DNA from: DATJPY01 sp035506135
Lineage (GTDB): Bacteria > Myxococcota_A > UBA9160 > PR03
Assembly: GCA_035506135.1 (NCBI GenBank)
Contig: DATJPY010000007.1
Location: 52,332-116,331 of the forward strand
Direction of reading: 5' to 3'
DNA length: 64,000 bases
Below are positions 1 through 7,520 of this stretch, one piece after another. The position numbers and the translations under genes were made by a program. Every line of letters starts with the position of its first letter. Within the stretch, counting starts at the first letter, position 1. The notes beneath the pieces are model-generated. The model made no database searches. It saw only the letters and a program-made list of their open reading frames with translations, and was not told the origin of the DNA.

Positions 1-1
1 C

Positions 2-649
2 ACGGGCCACGGTCTGATCAACCTCGACTTCAACGACGTTCGCACCATCATGAACGAGATGGGGATGGCGCTGATGGGGACCGGCGTCGCCCGCGGTGAG
101 GCGCGAGCGGTCGAGGCCGCGCGCTCCGCGATCTCGAATCCGCTGCTCGAGGATCTCTCGATGCAGGGCGCGCGCGGCGTGCTGATCAACTTCACCGGCG
201 GCGCCGACATGACGCTGCACGAGGTGGAGGAGGCCGCGAAGCTGATCCAGGACTCCTCGCACGAGGAGGCCAACATCATCTTCGGCGCGGTGATCGACGA
301 CGAGATCGCGAGCGGCGAGATGCGCGTCACCGTGATCGCGACCGGGCTCGACGACGGGCGGATCGGCCGCGGGCGCGACGACCGCGGCGAGATCGGCAAC
401 GTGCGGCCGCTGCGCCGCGAGTCGGAGGGGAGCCGCGCGCCGGCGCAGGTCTCCGCGAGCGCCGAGGTCGAGCCGCCGGTCGAGACGGTGGCCTACGTCG
501 AGGAGGAGTCGGCGGAGGCTCGCGCCGAGCGCTTCGAGTCGCCCTTCGCGGACGAGTTCGACGTGCCCGCATTCCTGCGCAAGAAGCAGGGACGCACCGA
601 GGAGGGAGACCGGGAGCTGCCCGCCTTCCTGCGCCGCTCCGCCGATTGA
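2..649 (+). CDS. ftsZ: Cell division protein FtsZ, C-terminal part (5' end outside window)
   Basis: The reading frame is already open at the window edge, so the GTP-binding half is missing. FtsZ is the tubulin-like GTPase that forms the cytokinetic ring. The visible part starts in the strand reading GLINLDFNDVRTIM, followed by GMALMGTG and a GAVIDDEI stretch, all typical of the FtsZ C-terminal GTPase-activating domain. A charged, disordered linker of about 50 residues follows. The C-terminal recruitment peptide that binds FtsA/ZipA-type partners occurs twice: DVPAFLRKKQ (bases 560-589) and ELPAFLRRSA (614-643), separated by eight residues. Most FtsZ proteins have one copy. The stop TGA is at 647-649. 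Identity is certain from the motifs; the function of the double tail is inference. Confidence 0.96.
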   Translation, partial: TGHGLINLDFNDVRTIMNEMGMALMGTGVARGEARAVEAARSAISNPLLEDLSMQGARGVLINFTGGADMTLHEVEEAAKLIQDSSHEEANIIFGAVIDDEIASGEMRVTVIATGLDDGRIGRGRDDRGEIGNVRPLRRESEGSRAPAQVSASAEVEPPVETVAYVEEESAEARAERFESPFADEFDVPAFLRKKQGRTEEGDRELPAFLRRSAD

Positions 650-672
650 GTGGGGCGCGCGGGGGCTCGCCG

Positions 673-1482
673 GTGCCCGAGCTCGTGCGCGTCGAGCGAC
701 GCGGGGCCGTGGCCCTGCTCGTGTTCGACGATCCCGAGCGCCGCAACGCCATGACGGAGGCAATGGGTCACGCCCTCGCCTCCGCCGTGGCGGGCCTCGC
801 GGCCGACGCGAGCGTGCGGGCGGCCGTGCTCACCGGCGCCGGATCCGCGTTCTCGGCGGGGGGCGACCTCGACATGATCGAGGAGCGCTCGCGGGCGGGC
901 CGCGAGGAGCCCGGACCGGCCGGCCGCGCGCACAGCCGCGCCTTCATGCGCGACTTCTACCGCCTCTTCCTCTCGGTGCGCGAGCTCCCGTGCCCGTCGA
1001 TCGCGGCGATCCAGGGCCCCGCCATCGGCGCCGGGCTGGCGGTGGCGCTGGCCTGCGACCTGCGCGTGGCCGCGCGCGACACAAGGCTCGGCGCGAACTT
1101 CGTGCGGCTCGGCATCCATCCCGGCATGGGCAGCTCCTGGACGCTGCCGCGGCTCGTCGGGCCCGCGCATGCGTGCGATCTGCTGCTGACCGGTCGACTC
1201 GTCGACGGCGCCGAGGCCGAGCGGATCGGCATGGTGAACCGCGTCGCCGAGCGCGACGACGTCGTCCCGCAGGCGCTGGCGTGGGCCGACGAGATCGCCC
1301 GCTGCGCACCCGTTGCCGTGCGCGGCGCGAAGCGCGCACTCGGCCTCGCACTCGACGCCTCGCTCGACGAGCAGCTCGACTTCGAGGCCGAGCAGCAGGC
1401 GCTCTGCTACGAGACCGCCGACTTGGCGGAGGGATTGCTCGCTGCCCGCGAGCGACGTGCACCCCGCTTTTCGGGTCGATGA
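673..1482 (+). CDS. Enoyl-CoA hydratase/isomerase family protein (crotonase fold)
   Basis: A 269-residue crotonase-fold protein that acts on CoA thioesters, for example in beta-oxidation. The oxyanion-hole segment AFSAGGDL is near residue 60 and the second CoA/oxyanion segment GPAIGAGLAVALACDLR near residue 120. LGIHPGMGSSWTLPRLVG and LLTGRLVDGAEAERIGMVN complete the family pattern. At the position of the first catalytic Glu of mitochondrial enoyl-CoA hydratase (PE before the LG.xPG motif) there is Phe (NFVRLG), and the second Glu position is Asp (ACDLLLTG). It may therefore not be a simple hydratase. I chose GTG at 673, which follows a GGGGG run; an in-frame TTG at 646 overlaps the ftsZ stop but has no ribosome-binding site. 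Confidence 0.88.
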   Translation: MPELVRVERRGAVALLVFDDPERRNAMTEAMGHALASAVAGLAADASVRAAVLTGAGSAFSAGGDLDMIEERSRAGREEPGPAGRAHSRAFMRDFYRLFLSVRELPCPSIAAIQGPAIGAGLAVALACDLRVAARDTRLGANFVRLGIHPGMGSSWTLPRLVGPAHACDLLLTGRLVDGAEAERIGMVNRVAERDDVVPQALAWADEIARCAPVAVRGAKRALGLALDASLDEQLDFEAEQQALCYETADLAEGLLAARERRAPRFSGR

Positions 1483-1572
1483 GGTGCGCATCGCGCGCGA
1501 GAGATGGACGAACGATTGCGGACGGCTAGTCTGGCCGCGCCGCGTGCTCAAGAGAGGGGAGACGGCGGCCGA

Positions 1573-1689
1573 ATGAACGTCTGGGATTCGTCGGGGGGAC
1601 TCGTGACGCGCGCCATCCGCAGCCATCAGCTCTGGCTCACGCTGGGCTACTTCTTCATCCTGCTCCTGCTCGCACGCGCCTACGCCTAG
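1573..1689 (+). CDS. Small single-pass membrane protein, 38 residues, unknown function
   Basis: A short ORF starting at ATG 1573 after a purine-rich GAGGGGAGACGG stretch that can act as the ribosome-binding site. About 18 polar residues (with WDSSGG and RSH) precede one hydrophobic helix, LWLTLGYFFILLLLARAYA, that runs to the C-terminus. I do not recognise a family. The orientation suggests a cytoplasmic N-terminus and a C-terminal tail anchor. The gene lies 90 bases after the enoyl-CoA hydratase gene and just before a repeat element. It could be spurious, but a good start site and a clean transmembrane helix argue for a real small protein. Confidence 0.5.
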   Translation: MNVWDSSGGLVTRAIRSHQLWLTLGYFFILLLLARAYA

Positions 1690-1698
1690 CTGGTGACC

Positions 1699-1768
1699 TT
1701 CGCTCGGCTCCGCAGACTTCGCCTCGCTGCGCGCACTCGCTCCGCGAGTGCTGGCCGATACTCCAGTC
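1699..1768 (+). repeat. Dispersed hairpin repeat, copy E1
   Basis: Between the small membrane gene and the 3' end of ndk. It contains CTTCGCCTCGCTGCGC, then an 8-bp stem GCACTCGC (1733-1740), a TCC loop, and GCGAGTGC (1744-1751), then CTGGCCGATACTCCAG. The same layout recurs at 9496, 9632 and 61139 with different but self-complementary stems. Confidence 0.7.
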
Positions 1769-1801
1769 GCTGCTCCGCCGTTCGCGCCTGCGGCGCCGGA
1801 C

Positions 1802-2245
1802 TCAGCCGGGCAGCGCCTCGACGGGTGCCTGGATCTCGGTCGCGTTGAAGAAGTAGGCGATCTCGATCCGCGCCGTCGCCGGCGCGTCGGAGCCGTGCAC
1901 CGCGTTGCGCTCGATGTCGGCGCCGAAGCGGGCGCGGATCGTCCCCGGCGCCGCCTTCGCCGAGTTGGTGTCGCCCATCAGCTCTCGATTGCGCGCGATC
2001 GCGTTCTCGCCCTCGAGCACGCTCACGACCACGGGCCCCGAGGTCATGAACTTGACGAGCGAGGAGTAGAACGGTCGCTCCTTGTGCACGGCGTAGAAGC
2101 CGCGCGCCTGCGGCTCGGTGAGATGCAGCATCTTCAGCGCCACCGGGCGCAGCCCCGCGTCCTCGAAGGTCGCGAGGATCGCGCCGACGGCTCCGCGCGC
2201 CACGGCGTCGGGCTTGATGATCGAGAGAGTGCGCTCACGCGCCAT
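1802..2245 (-). CDS. ndk: Nucleoside diphosphate kinase
   Basis: A 147-residue protein, close to the usual 140-150. Ndk transfers the gamma-phosphate between nucleoside triphosphates and diphosphates through a phosphohistidine. The N-terminus reads ERTLSIIKPDAVARG, the classic strand plus KPDAV motif. The phosphorylated His is residue 117 in NAVHGSDAP, and the nucleotide-binding residues around GDTNSAKAAPGTIR are intact. The start is ATG 2245. The gene follows the quinone oxidoreductase gene on the same strand by 32 bases and is probably co-transcribed with it. Its 3' end faces the repeat element E1. Confidence 0.97.
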   Translation of the reverse strand: MARERTLSIIKPDAVARGAVGAILATFEDAGLRPVALKMLHLTEPQARGFYAVHKERPFYSSLVKFMTSGPVVVSVLEGENAIARNRELMGDTNSAKAAPGTIRARFGADIERNAVHGSDAPATARIEIAYFFNATEIQAPVEALPG

Positions 2246-2277
2246 CGCGATGGGCTCCTGATCGAGGGTTGCGGAAG

Positions 2278-3258
2278 CTAGCAGACCCGAAGGACGATCT
2301 TCCCGAAGTGCTCGCTCGCCTTGACGGCGCGATGGGCGTCGGCAACCGCCTCGAGCGGCAGCACGCGATCCAGGATCGGGTGGATGCGGCGCGCGGCGAG
2401 GTCGGCGCCGAAGCGCCGCCAGAAGGCGTCGGTGATCGCCGCCTTCTCGGCGACCGGCCGCGCGCGCAGCGTCGACCCGATCGCCGAGAGCCGCTTGCCG
2501 AGCAGCACGGCCAGGTTGATCTCGACCTTGGCCCCCCCCATCAGCCCGATCAGCACCAGGCGACCGCCCACGGCGAGGGACTCGAGATTCGCCGCCAGGT
2601 AGGGAGCGCCGATCGAGTCGAGCACGACGTCGACGCCGCGCCCGCCGGTCGCCTCGCGCGCCCGCTCGGCGAAGGACTCGGTCCGGTAGTTCACTGCGAC
2701 GTCGGCCCCGAGCTCGCGACAGCGGGCGCACTTCTCGTCCGAGCCGGCCGTGACGATCACGCGGCCGCCCGCCGCCTTCACGAGCTGGATCGCCGCGGTC
2801 CCCACGCCGCTCCCGCCGCCGTGGACGAGGGCGCTGCCCCCCTTCGGCAGGCCGCCCAGCTCGAAGAGGTTCAGGAATGCCGTGAGGAAGACCTCGGGGA
2901 CGGCGGCTGCCTCCTCGAGCGAGAGCGAGGCGGGCACGCGCATCGCGGAGCCGGCGTCGACCACCGCCTGCTCCGCGTAGCCGCCGCCGGCGAGCAGCGC
3001 CATCGCTCGCTCGCCGACCCGCCAGCCCGTCACGCCCGGCGCGACCTCGATCACCTCGCCGGCGCACTCGAGGCCGAGGATGCTCGAGGCGCCCGGCGGC
3101 GGTGGGTAGAGGCCCTGTCGCTGGAGGAGGTCGGCGCGGTTCACCGCGGTGGCGGCGACCCGGATGCGCAGCGCGCCGGCACCGAGCGGCGGCTCGGGCG
3201 CCTCGCCGATGCGCATCGCGCTCTCGTCCCCCGGCCGATCGATCAAGACGGCCTTCAC
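2278..3258 (-). CDS. NAD(P)H:quinone oxidoreductase, zinc-independent medium-chain dehydrogenase (PIG3/QOR type)
   Basis: A 326-residue medium-chain dehydrogenase/reductase of the quinone-reductase branch. The N-terminal GroES-like half contains VNRADLLQRQGLYPPPPG and GLECAGEV. The Rossmann half starts with HGGGSGVGTAAIQLVKAAG and continues to VDVVLDSIGAPY and GGRLVLIGLMGG. The cysteines and histidines of the catalytic and structural zinc sites are absent, as expected for this branch. I start at GTG 3258 (KAVLIDRPGDE) rather than a longer in-frame start that would run into the divergent response-regulator gene. It is expected to reduce quinones or enones with NADPH in the cytoplasm. It is divergent from the receiver protein, with only 58 bases between the starts. 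Confidence 0.9.
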   Translation of the reverse strand: MKAVLIDRPGDESAMRIGEAPEPPLGAGALRIRVAATAVNRADLLQRQGLYPPPPGASSILGLECAGEVIEVAPGVTGWRVGERAMALLAGGGYAEQAVVDAGSAMRVPASLSLEEAAAVPEVFLTAFLNLFELGGLPKGGSALVHGGGSGVGTAAIQLVKAAGGRVIVTAGSDEKCARCRELGADVAVNYRTESFAERAREATGGRGVDVVLDSIGAPYLAANLESLAVGGRLVLIGLMGGAKVEINLAVLLGKRLSAIGSTLRARPVAEKAAITDAFWRRFGADLAARRIHPILDRVLPLEAVADAHRAVKASEHFGKIVLRVC

Positions 3259-3316
3259 GGCGGCCGAACCTAACCGAGGGCCATGGGCGGCGCCCGGCGC
3301 CGCGCGGACGGAACGG

Positions 3317-3703
3317 GTGGCAAAGCCTGCCGGCAACGAGGTCGTCCTGCTCGCCGACGACGAGCCTGCGCTGCGGCGCCTCCTGCGGGTCGCGCTCGAG
3401 CTGCGCGGCTACTCGGTCGTCGAGGCGTGCGACGGCGCCGAGGCGGTGGCGCGGCTCGCCGAGCGCGGAGGCGCGATCGACCTCGCCCTCCTCGACCTCT
3501 CGATGCCTCGCCTCGGGGGCGTCGAGGCGCTCCGCGCAATGCGCGACCTCGAGCCCGAGCTCCCGGCGATCTTCATGACCGGCCATCCGGAGGGAGCGGT
3601 CCTCGCGGGGGCACCTCCCGACGTCCTCCTCCTCGCGAAGCCCTTCCGCCCCGACGAGCTGGTCGGGCACGTGCGCGCCGCGCTCGACCGCAAGCCCCGC
3701 TGA
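3317..3703 (+). CDS. Receiver-only (CheY-like) response regulator
   Basis: A 128-residue stand-alone receiver domain with no output domain. Key residues are intact: the acidic pair D14-D15 in LLADDEP, the phospho-acceptor D60 in LALLDLSMP, T88 in FMTGHP and K108 in LAKPF. It should be phosphorylated by a histidine kinase encoded elsewhere and act by protein-protein contact. GTG 3317 is chosen because family homology begins there; upstream in-frame codons lie in the divergent oxidoreductase gene. No kinase or phosphotransferase is adjacent, so it is probably an orphan. Confidence 0.9.
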   Translation: MAKPAGNEVVLLADDEPALRRLLRVALELRGYSVVEACDGAEAVARLAERGGAIDLALLDLSMPRLGGVEALRAMRDLEPELPAIFMTGHPEGAVLAGAPPDVLLLAKPFRPDELVGHVRAALDRKPR

Positions 3704-3841
3704 TCCAGCGGGAACCCCTCCCGCTCCCGGAGCGACCCATCGCCCAGCCGCAACAGCGCTGGCGACGCAGCGGCGCGGAGGCGGATCCAGAGGTCGTCCA
3801 GACTGCGTCGCGTCTGGCAGGCCTCGTCCAGCGGCGGTGAC

Positions 3842-3873
3842 GGAGCGCCCCGAGCTCTCTCCCGGGGCGCTCC
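3842..3873 (+). terminator. Strong GC-rich hairpin between response regulator and PEP-CTERM gene
   Basis: A perfect 11-bp stem GGAGCGCCCCG (3842-3852) / CGGGGCGCTCC (3863-3873) with a 10-nt loop. No U-tract follows, so it is either a weak intrinsic terminator or an RNA stability element. The remainder of the 266-base gap 3704-3969 shows no convincing gene. Confidence 0.4.
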
Positions 3874-3969
3874 CGCGCCGCTGGCTGGTGTGGCCCGCGG
3901 CGTCGCCGCTGGCCCCTCCCCTGCTACCCCGCCCCGATTCGCGCCACCTATCCATGGAGAGGTGTCTCA

Positions 3970-4722
3970 TTGCGCTCACCCCAGGGGAAGACGGTGCGGC
4001 GGCTCGCCATCGTCGGGCTCGCGCTCGCCGGTGCGCTCGTCGCCGGAGACGGTCGCGCCATCTCGCTTGCGACCATCGACCCGCTCTACTTCAACGGCCC
4101 GAGCCGATTCGGGTTCACGGCGAGCGAGCTCGCCAGCGCCGGCCTGTCGGTGGCGGGCGTCGCGAGCCCGCTCGACACCTGGCTCAGCGCGGGGAGCCAG
4201 TCGCTCACGCCCCTCCCGACGGTCGGCGTCGACCAGCACCTCGCCACCGTCTACTCCAATCCGCAGGCCGCCGGTCACACGCCGAGCCTCACCGACCCGG
4301 TGATCGCCGACTCCACCTGGACCGTGCGCAACAACGGCACCACGCCGCTGCCCGCCAGCTATCTGGTGTTCGTCCAGGCGGACCCGGCCAACCAGTACCC
4401 CGGCATGCCGATCGGGCTCGATGGCGACCTGCTCTCGATCCTGGATTACTCGTACGGGGGGACCGACTATCTGTTCGGGGCGATCTCGCTGCCGGCCCTG
4501 GGGGTAGGTCAATCCTTCGACGTCACGGTTCGCTACGTCGTCGCCGGCAGGCTCGACTACGACGCAGGGCAGGGAGCCTACCTGCTGCCGCGCTTCGGAC
4601 TGAGCGACCTCGTGCTTCCGGTGCCGGAGCCGGGCACTGCAACCGCGCTGGCGCTCGGCCTCGTGGCGATCGGAGGCTGCAGACGGGCCTTGGCGGGCGG
4701 CGACTGCGGGCGCTCTTCCTGA
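3970..4722 (+). CDS. PEP-CTERM sorting-domain protein (exosortase substrate), secreted
   Basis: A 250-residue exported protein. An N-terminal signal peptide (KTVRRLAIVGLALAGALVAG...GRA) precedes a mature domain rich in G, S, T, N and D with no family I recognise. The C-terminus is a textbook PEP-CTERM signal: VPEPGT near residue 218, a hydrophobic helix, then Arg (GCRRALAG). Such proteins are cleaved by an exosortase and delivered to the outer surface or biofilm matrix. The start is TTG 3970, preceded at 5 nt by GGAGAGGTG; no ATG or GTG fits. The stop lies inside the region encoding the signal peptide of the next gene, so the two are coupled. No exosortase gene is in the window. Confidence 0.85.
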   Translation: MRSPQGKTVRRLAIVGLALAGALVAGDGRAISLATIDPLYFNGPSRFGFTASELASAGLSVAGVASPLDTWLSAGSQSLTPLPTVGVDQHLATVYSNPQAAGHTPSLTDPVIADSTWTVRNNGTTPLPASYLVFVQADPANQYPGMPIGLDGDLLSILDYSYGGTDYLFGAISLPALGVGQSFDVTVRYVVAGRLDYDAGQGAYLLPRFGLSDLVLPVPEPGTATALALGLVAIGGCRRALAGGDCGRSS

Positions 4723-6329
4723 GCCTGGCCGTGGCGCTCGCGCCGCTCGCGTCGACGGCCCAGCCGACTGCCGACCCGCGCCGCGAGCAGGCGGAGCGCC
4801 TCGAGCGCGAGGGGCGCTGTGCCCCGGCGCTCGAGCTCTTCGATGCCCTTCGCGCCGAGGGAGCCGGCGACGCCACCCTGCTCCTCGACGCCGCCCGCTG
4901 CGAGGTGCAGCTTCGCCAGTACGAGCGGGCGGCGGCCACGCTGCGCCAGGCGGAGCAGCTCGACCCCGAGAGCGGCGACATCCACCTCCGGCTCGCCATC
5001 GCTCTCTACCACGAGGGAGACTTCGCAGCGGCAGGCCAGGAGCTCGACGCCGCGGAGCAGCGCCTCGGCAACGACTCCGCCGAGCTCCAGCTCTACCGCG
5101 GGCTCCTGCTGCTCGAGCGCGGCGACGCCGCCGATGCCGCGGCCGCGCTCGAGAGAGCGCGCTCGCTGGATGCACCGCTCGTCGAGCCCGTGGCGTCGTA
5201 CTACGCGGCGGTGGCATGGGTGTCGGCGCGCGAGCCCGATCGGGCCCAGGCGGACATCGACCGGGTGCTCGCCGAGTGGCCCGGAACACCCTGGTCGGAC
5301 GCAGCGGAGCGGCTGCGCGCCCGGCTCGCCTCCGAGCGGCTCCGCCGCTGGGCCAGGCTCCAGATCGGCTTCGAGTACGACAGCAACGCGGTGCTGCAGG
5401 CGAGTGGCGCTCCGCTGCCCTCCGACATCTCGAGCAAGCGCGACGAGCGCGGCGTCTGGTCGATGGAGGCGGGCGCGGAGCTCTTCCGCAGCGGTGCCTG
5501 GTCGGGCGGCGCGCTCGCGGCGTATAGCGGCTCCGCCTACGTCCACGTGACGCAGTACGACTCCAACTACCCGACCGTCGCCGCCTGGCTCGATCGCCGG
5601 CTCGACGACGCCACCACGGCGCGGCTGATGCTCGATTCCGGCTACGCCTGGGTCGACGGCGAGCCGTTCCTGTGGACCTATCGCGGCAGCCTCTCGCTGA
5701 TGCATGCCTGGGACCGCTACGGGTTCACCGAGCTCGCCGCGCGCTTCCACCGCGACGACTACTTCGTCCAGAGCGACGACGTACAGCCAGGCCGGAACGG
5801 GGTGGGAAACCCCTGCGGCTACCCCGCGCCGATCTCATTCTGCGGACCGCCGGGGCTCGACGAGCGCAGCGCGCGCAACCGCGACGGCAACGGCGCCGTG
5901 CTCGACCTGCATCACAGCCTGAAGCTGCCGTTCGACTCGCTGCTGCGCGTCGGCTACGAGTACGAGCACTTCGCGTCGCGCGGAACGGAGTACTCCTACG
6001 ACGCGCACTCCGTCCTCGGCGACGTCCTGGTCCCGCTCCCGTATCGCTTCACGATCGACCTGGCGGGCGTCTTCACGTATCGCCCCTACAGTCATCCGTC
6101 GACCTTCCCCGATCCGCCGGAGCCCTTCTTCAACACCGAGTACGGCCTCCACGATCGCGACAAGCTCGAGCGCTTCTACGGCGCGGGCGTGCGCCTCGAG
6201 CGGCCGATCGCGAAGGGCATCACCGCCGCGATCGCCTGGCGCTACGAGCGGAACCACTCGAACGCACAGGTCTTCGAGTACGACCGTCAGATCGTGGGCG
6301 TGTATCTGACCGCAGCTCTCGGTGACTGA
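4704..6329 (+). CDS. TPR-repeat outer-membrane beta-barrel protein
   Basis: About 540 residues. A signal peptide (ALFLSLAVALAPLASTAQ) is followed by about four TPR-like helical repeats (EQAERLEREGRCAPALELFD, AATLRQAEQLDPESGDIHLR and others). The C-terminal half has alternating aromatic strands beginning LQIGFEYDSNAV and ending IVGVYLTAALGD, as in outer-membrane barrels. The plan (periplasmic TPR plus barrel) resembles Slam/DUF560-type and PEP-CTERM-associated outer-membrane proteins. Role inferred: an outer-membrane partner for export or assembly of the upstream PEP-CTERM protein. The start is uncertain. The frame has no ATG, GTG or TTG at the right place; CTG 4704 fits the signal peptide and GTG 4731 would cut it in half. 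It overlaps the upstream gene by about 19 bases. Confidence 0.75.
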   Translation: MRALFLSLAVALAPLASTAQPTADPRREQAERLEREGRCAPALELFDALRAEGAGDATLLLDAARCEVQLRQYERAAATLRQAEQLDPESGDIHLRLAIALYHEGDFAAAGQELDAAEQRLGNDSAELQLYRGLLLLERGDAADAAAALERARSLDAPLVEPVASYYAAVAWVSAREPDRAQADIDRVLAEWPGTPWSDAAERLRARLASERLRRWARLQIGFEYDSNAVLQASGAPLPSDISSKRDERGVWSMEAGAELFRSGAWSGGALAAYSGSAYVHVTQYDSNYPTVAAWLDRRLDDATTARLMLDSGYAWVDGEPFLWTYRGSLSLMHAWDRYGFTELAARFHRDDYFVQSDDVQPGRNGVGNPCGYPAPISFCGPPGLDERSARNRDGNGAVLDLHHSLKLPFDSLLRVGYEYEHFASRGTEYSYDAHSVLGDVLVPLPYRFTIDLAGVFTYRPYSHPSTFPDPPEPFFNTEYGLHDRDKLERFYGAGVRLERPIAKGITAAIAWRYERNHSNAQVFEYDRQIVGVYLTAALGD

Positions 6330-6342
6330 GAGCGGAGGTGGA

Positions 6343-6726
6343 ATGAGCGCGAAACGTCGATCGGCGGCCGCGGTGGCGCTGGCCATTGCGTCGTTCGCGG
6401 CGACCCCGGATGCCGGGGCCCGGACGTGGCAGGTTGCGGCCCCGGCGGCGTGCGCGGAGGTCCCCGCTCGCGCGGCCTGTCAGGGGGTCACATGCAACGG
6501 AGCACTCGCGCCCGTGCGCGGCCGCTTCGATCCCGTCGACGTGGCGAGCGGCGGCGCGCCCGGCCAGACGAACCCGCTTCCCGACACCCCCAGGTTCCCG
6601 GGCCCGGGGGCCTGCGTGGAGGCCGGGAGCAGCTGCGGCAACACGGTGCCGACGCCGTCGAGTGCGCGCTCGCCGTCCCTCGTCGAGCAGCCTTCGGTGC
6701 CCGTGAAGCCGCCCGGCATCCCCTGA
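6343..6726 (+). CDS. Small secreted hypothetical protein
   Basis: 127 residues. A basic N-terminus (MSAKRRSAAAVALAIASFAATPDAGA) works as a signal peptide. The mature part is Pro/Gly/Ala-rich with about six cysteines (AACAEVPARAACQGVTC, GACVEAGSSCG), suggesting disulfide bonds after export, and ends VPVKPPGIP. I do not recognise a family. ATG 6343 follows GGAGG closely; GTG 6322 is an alternative that would overlap the barrel gene stop. It probably belongs to the same transcript as the PEP-CTERM and barrel genes. Confidence 0.6.
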   Translation: MSAKRRSAAAVALAIASFAATPDAGARTWQVAAPAACAEVPARAACQGVTCNGALAPVRGRFDPVDVASGGAPGQTNPLPDTPRFPGPGACVEAGSSCGNTVPTPSSARSPSLVEQPSVPVKPPGIP

Positions 6727-6752
6727 GGGGCCTCGCGTCCTTCCGGTAGGAT

Positions 6753-6789
6753 GCGGGAGCGGGAACTCCCGCGCGGGTCGCGGCGACCC
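6753..6789 (+). other. Two adjacent hairpins between secreted protein and sigma-factor genes
   Basis: GCGGGAG (6753-6759) pairs with CTCCCGC (6766-6772) across a 6-nt loop. Immediately after it GGGTCG (6775-6780) pairs with CGACCC (6784-6789) across a 3-nt loop. They sit 15 bases before the start of the ECF sigma gene and could end the upstream transcript or control the sigma leader. No U-tract is present. Confidence 0.4.
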
Positions 6790-6803
6790 ATCCGGTGGCG
6801 GAG

Positions 6804-7520
6804 ATGGAGCACCCGGGGCGTTCGGTGAGCACGCGTCTTTCCGACGAGGACCTGCTGGCCGGCATCCGCGTCCGCGACAGCGGCGCGCTGCGGGCTCTGT
6901 TCCAGCGCTACCGCGCCCGCGTCTTCTACTTCGCCCAGCGCCGCCTGCACGACGAAGGTCTCGCCGAGGAGGTGGTCGCCGACGTCTTCTTCGAAGTCTG
7001 GAGGAGCGCACACCACTATCAGGGCGCCTCGCGCCTCTCGACCTGGATCTTCGGCATCGCGCACTTCAAGTGCGCCGGCGCCCACCGCGACCGCTCTCGA
7101 CACAAGCGCGCGTCAGTGGTGCCGATGCACGCCGAGGCGCTCCACCGGGTGGCGGACGAGAGCGACGCGGGAGAGCGTCTCGCCGCGCGCCAGGAGCTGC
7201 GTCTGGCGCGGCAGGCGCTCGAGCGGCTCCCGGCCGATCAACGCGAGGCGATCGAGCTCGCCGTGCTCGAGGGGCTTCCCTACGAGGAGATCGCGGAGCG
7301 GCTCGGCGTGCCCGAGGGAACCGTGAAGACGCGGGTCGCGCGCGCACGCGCGCGCCTGCGCAGGGGAATGCGAAGCCTCACACGCGAGGACAGCGGCCAT
7401 GAACCACCAAGCCGAACCCACCTGCCCGGTGGAGATCCTCGACTGGATCGCATGGTATCCGGACGGGGGACTTTCCGATGCTCAGCGCGGCGCCGTCGAG
7501 GCGCACGCGGCGAGCTGTGA
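6804..7520 (+). CDS. ECF (extracytoplasmic function) RNA polymerase sigma factor
   Basis: A sigma-70 family group 4 factor. Region 2 is seen in DEDLLAGIRVRDSGALRALFQRY, RVFYFAQRRL and the -10 recognition segment AEEVVADVFFEVWRSA...RLSTWIFGIA. Region 4 is LERLPADQREAIELAVLEG and the helix-turn-helix YEEIAERLGVPEGTVKTRVARARARLR. The next gene encodes a zinc anti-sigma factor, which fixes the job: regulated transcription in response to an envelope cue. After GMRSLTREDSG the frame stays open for about 40 more residues that overlap the anti-sigma gene by 122 bases; that tail looks like noise. ATG 6804 follows GGTGG; GTG 6795 is an alternative. Confidence 0.9.
   Translation: MEHPGRSVSTRLSDEDLLAGIRVRDSGALRALFQRYRARVFYFAQRRLHDEGLAEEVVADVFFEVWRSAHHYQGASRLSTWIFGIAHFKCAGAHRDRSRHKRASVVPMHAEALHRVADESDAGERLAARQELRLARQALERLPADQREAIELAVLEGLPYEEIAERLGVPEGTVKTRVARARARLRRGMRSLTREDSGHEPPSRTHLPGGDPRLDRMVSGRGTFRCSARRRRGARGEL

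Noticed and set aside
3837..4700. In-frame upstream extension of the TPR/barrel protein
   Set aside because: The extension is antisense-like noise overlapping the PEP-CTERM gene, and the signal peptide begins only near 4704.
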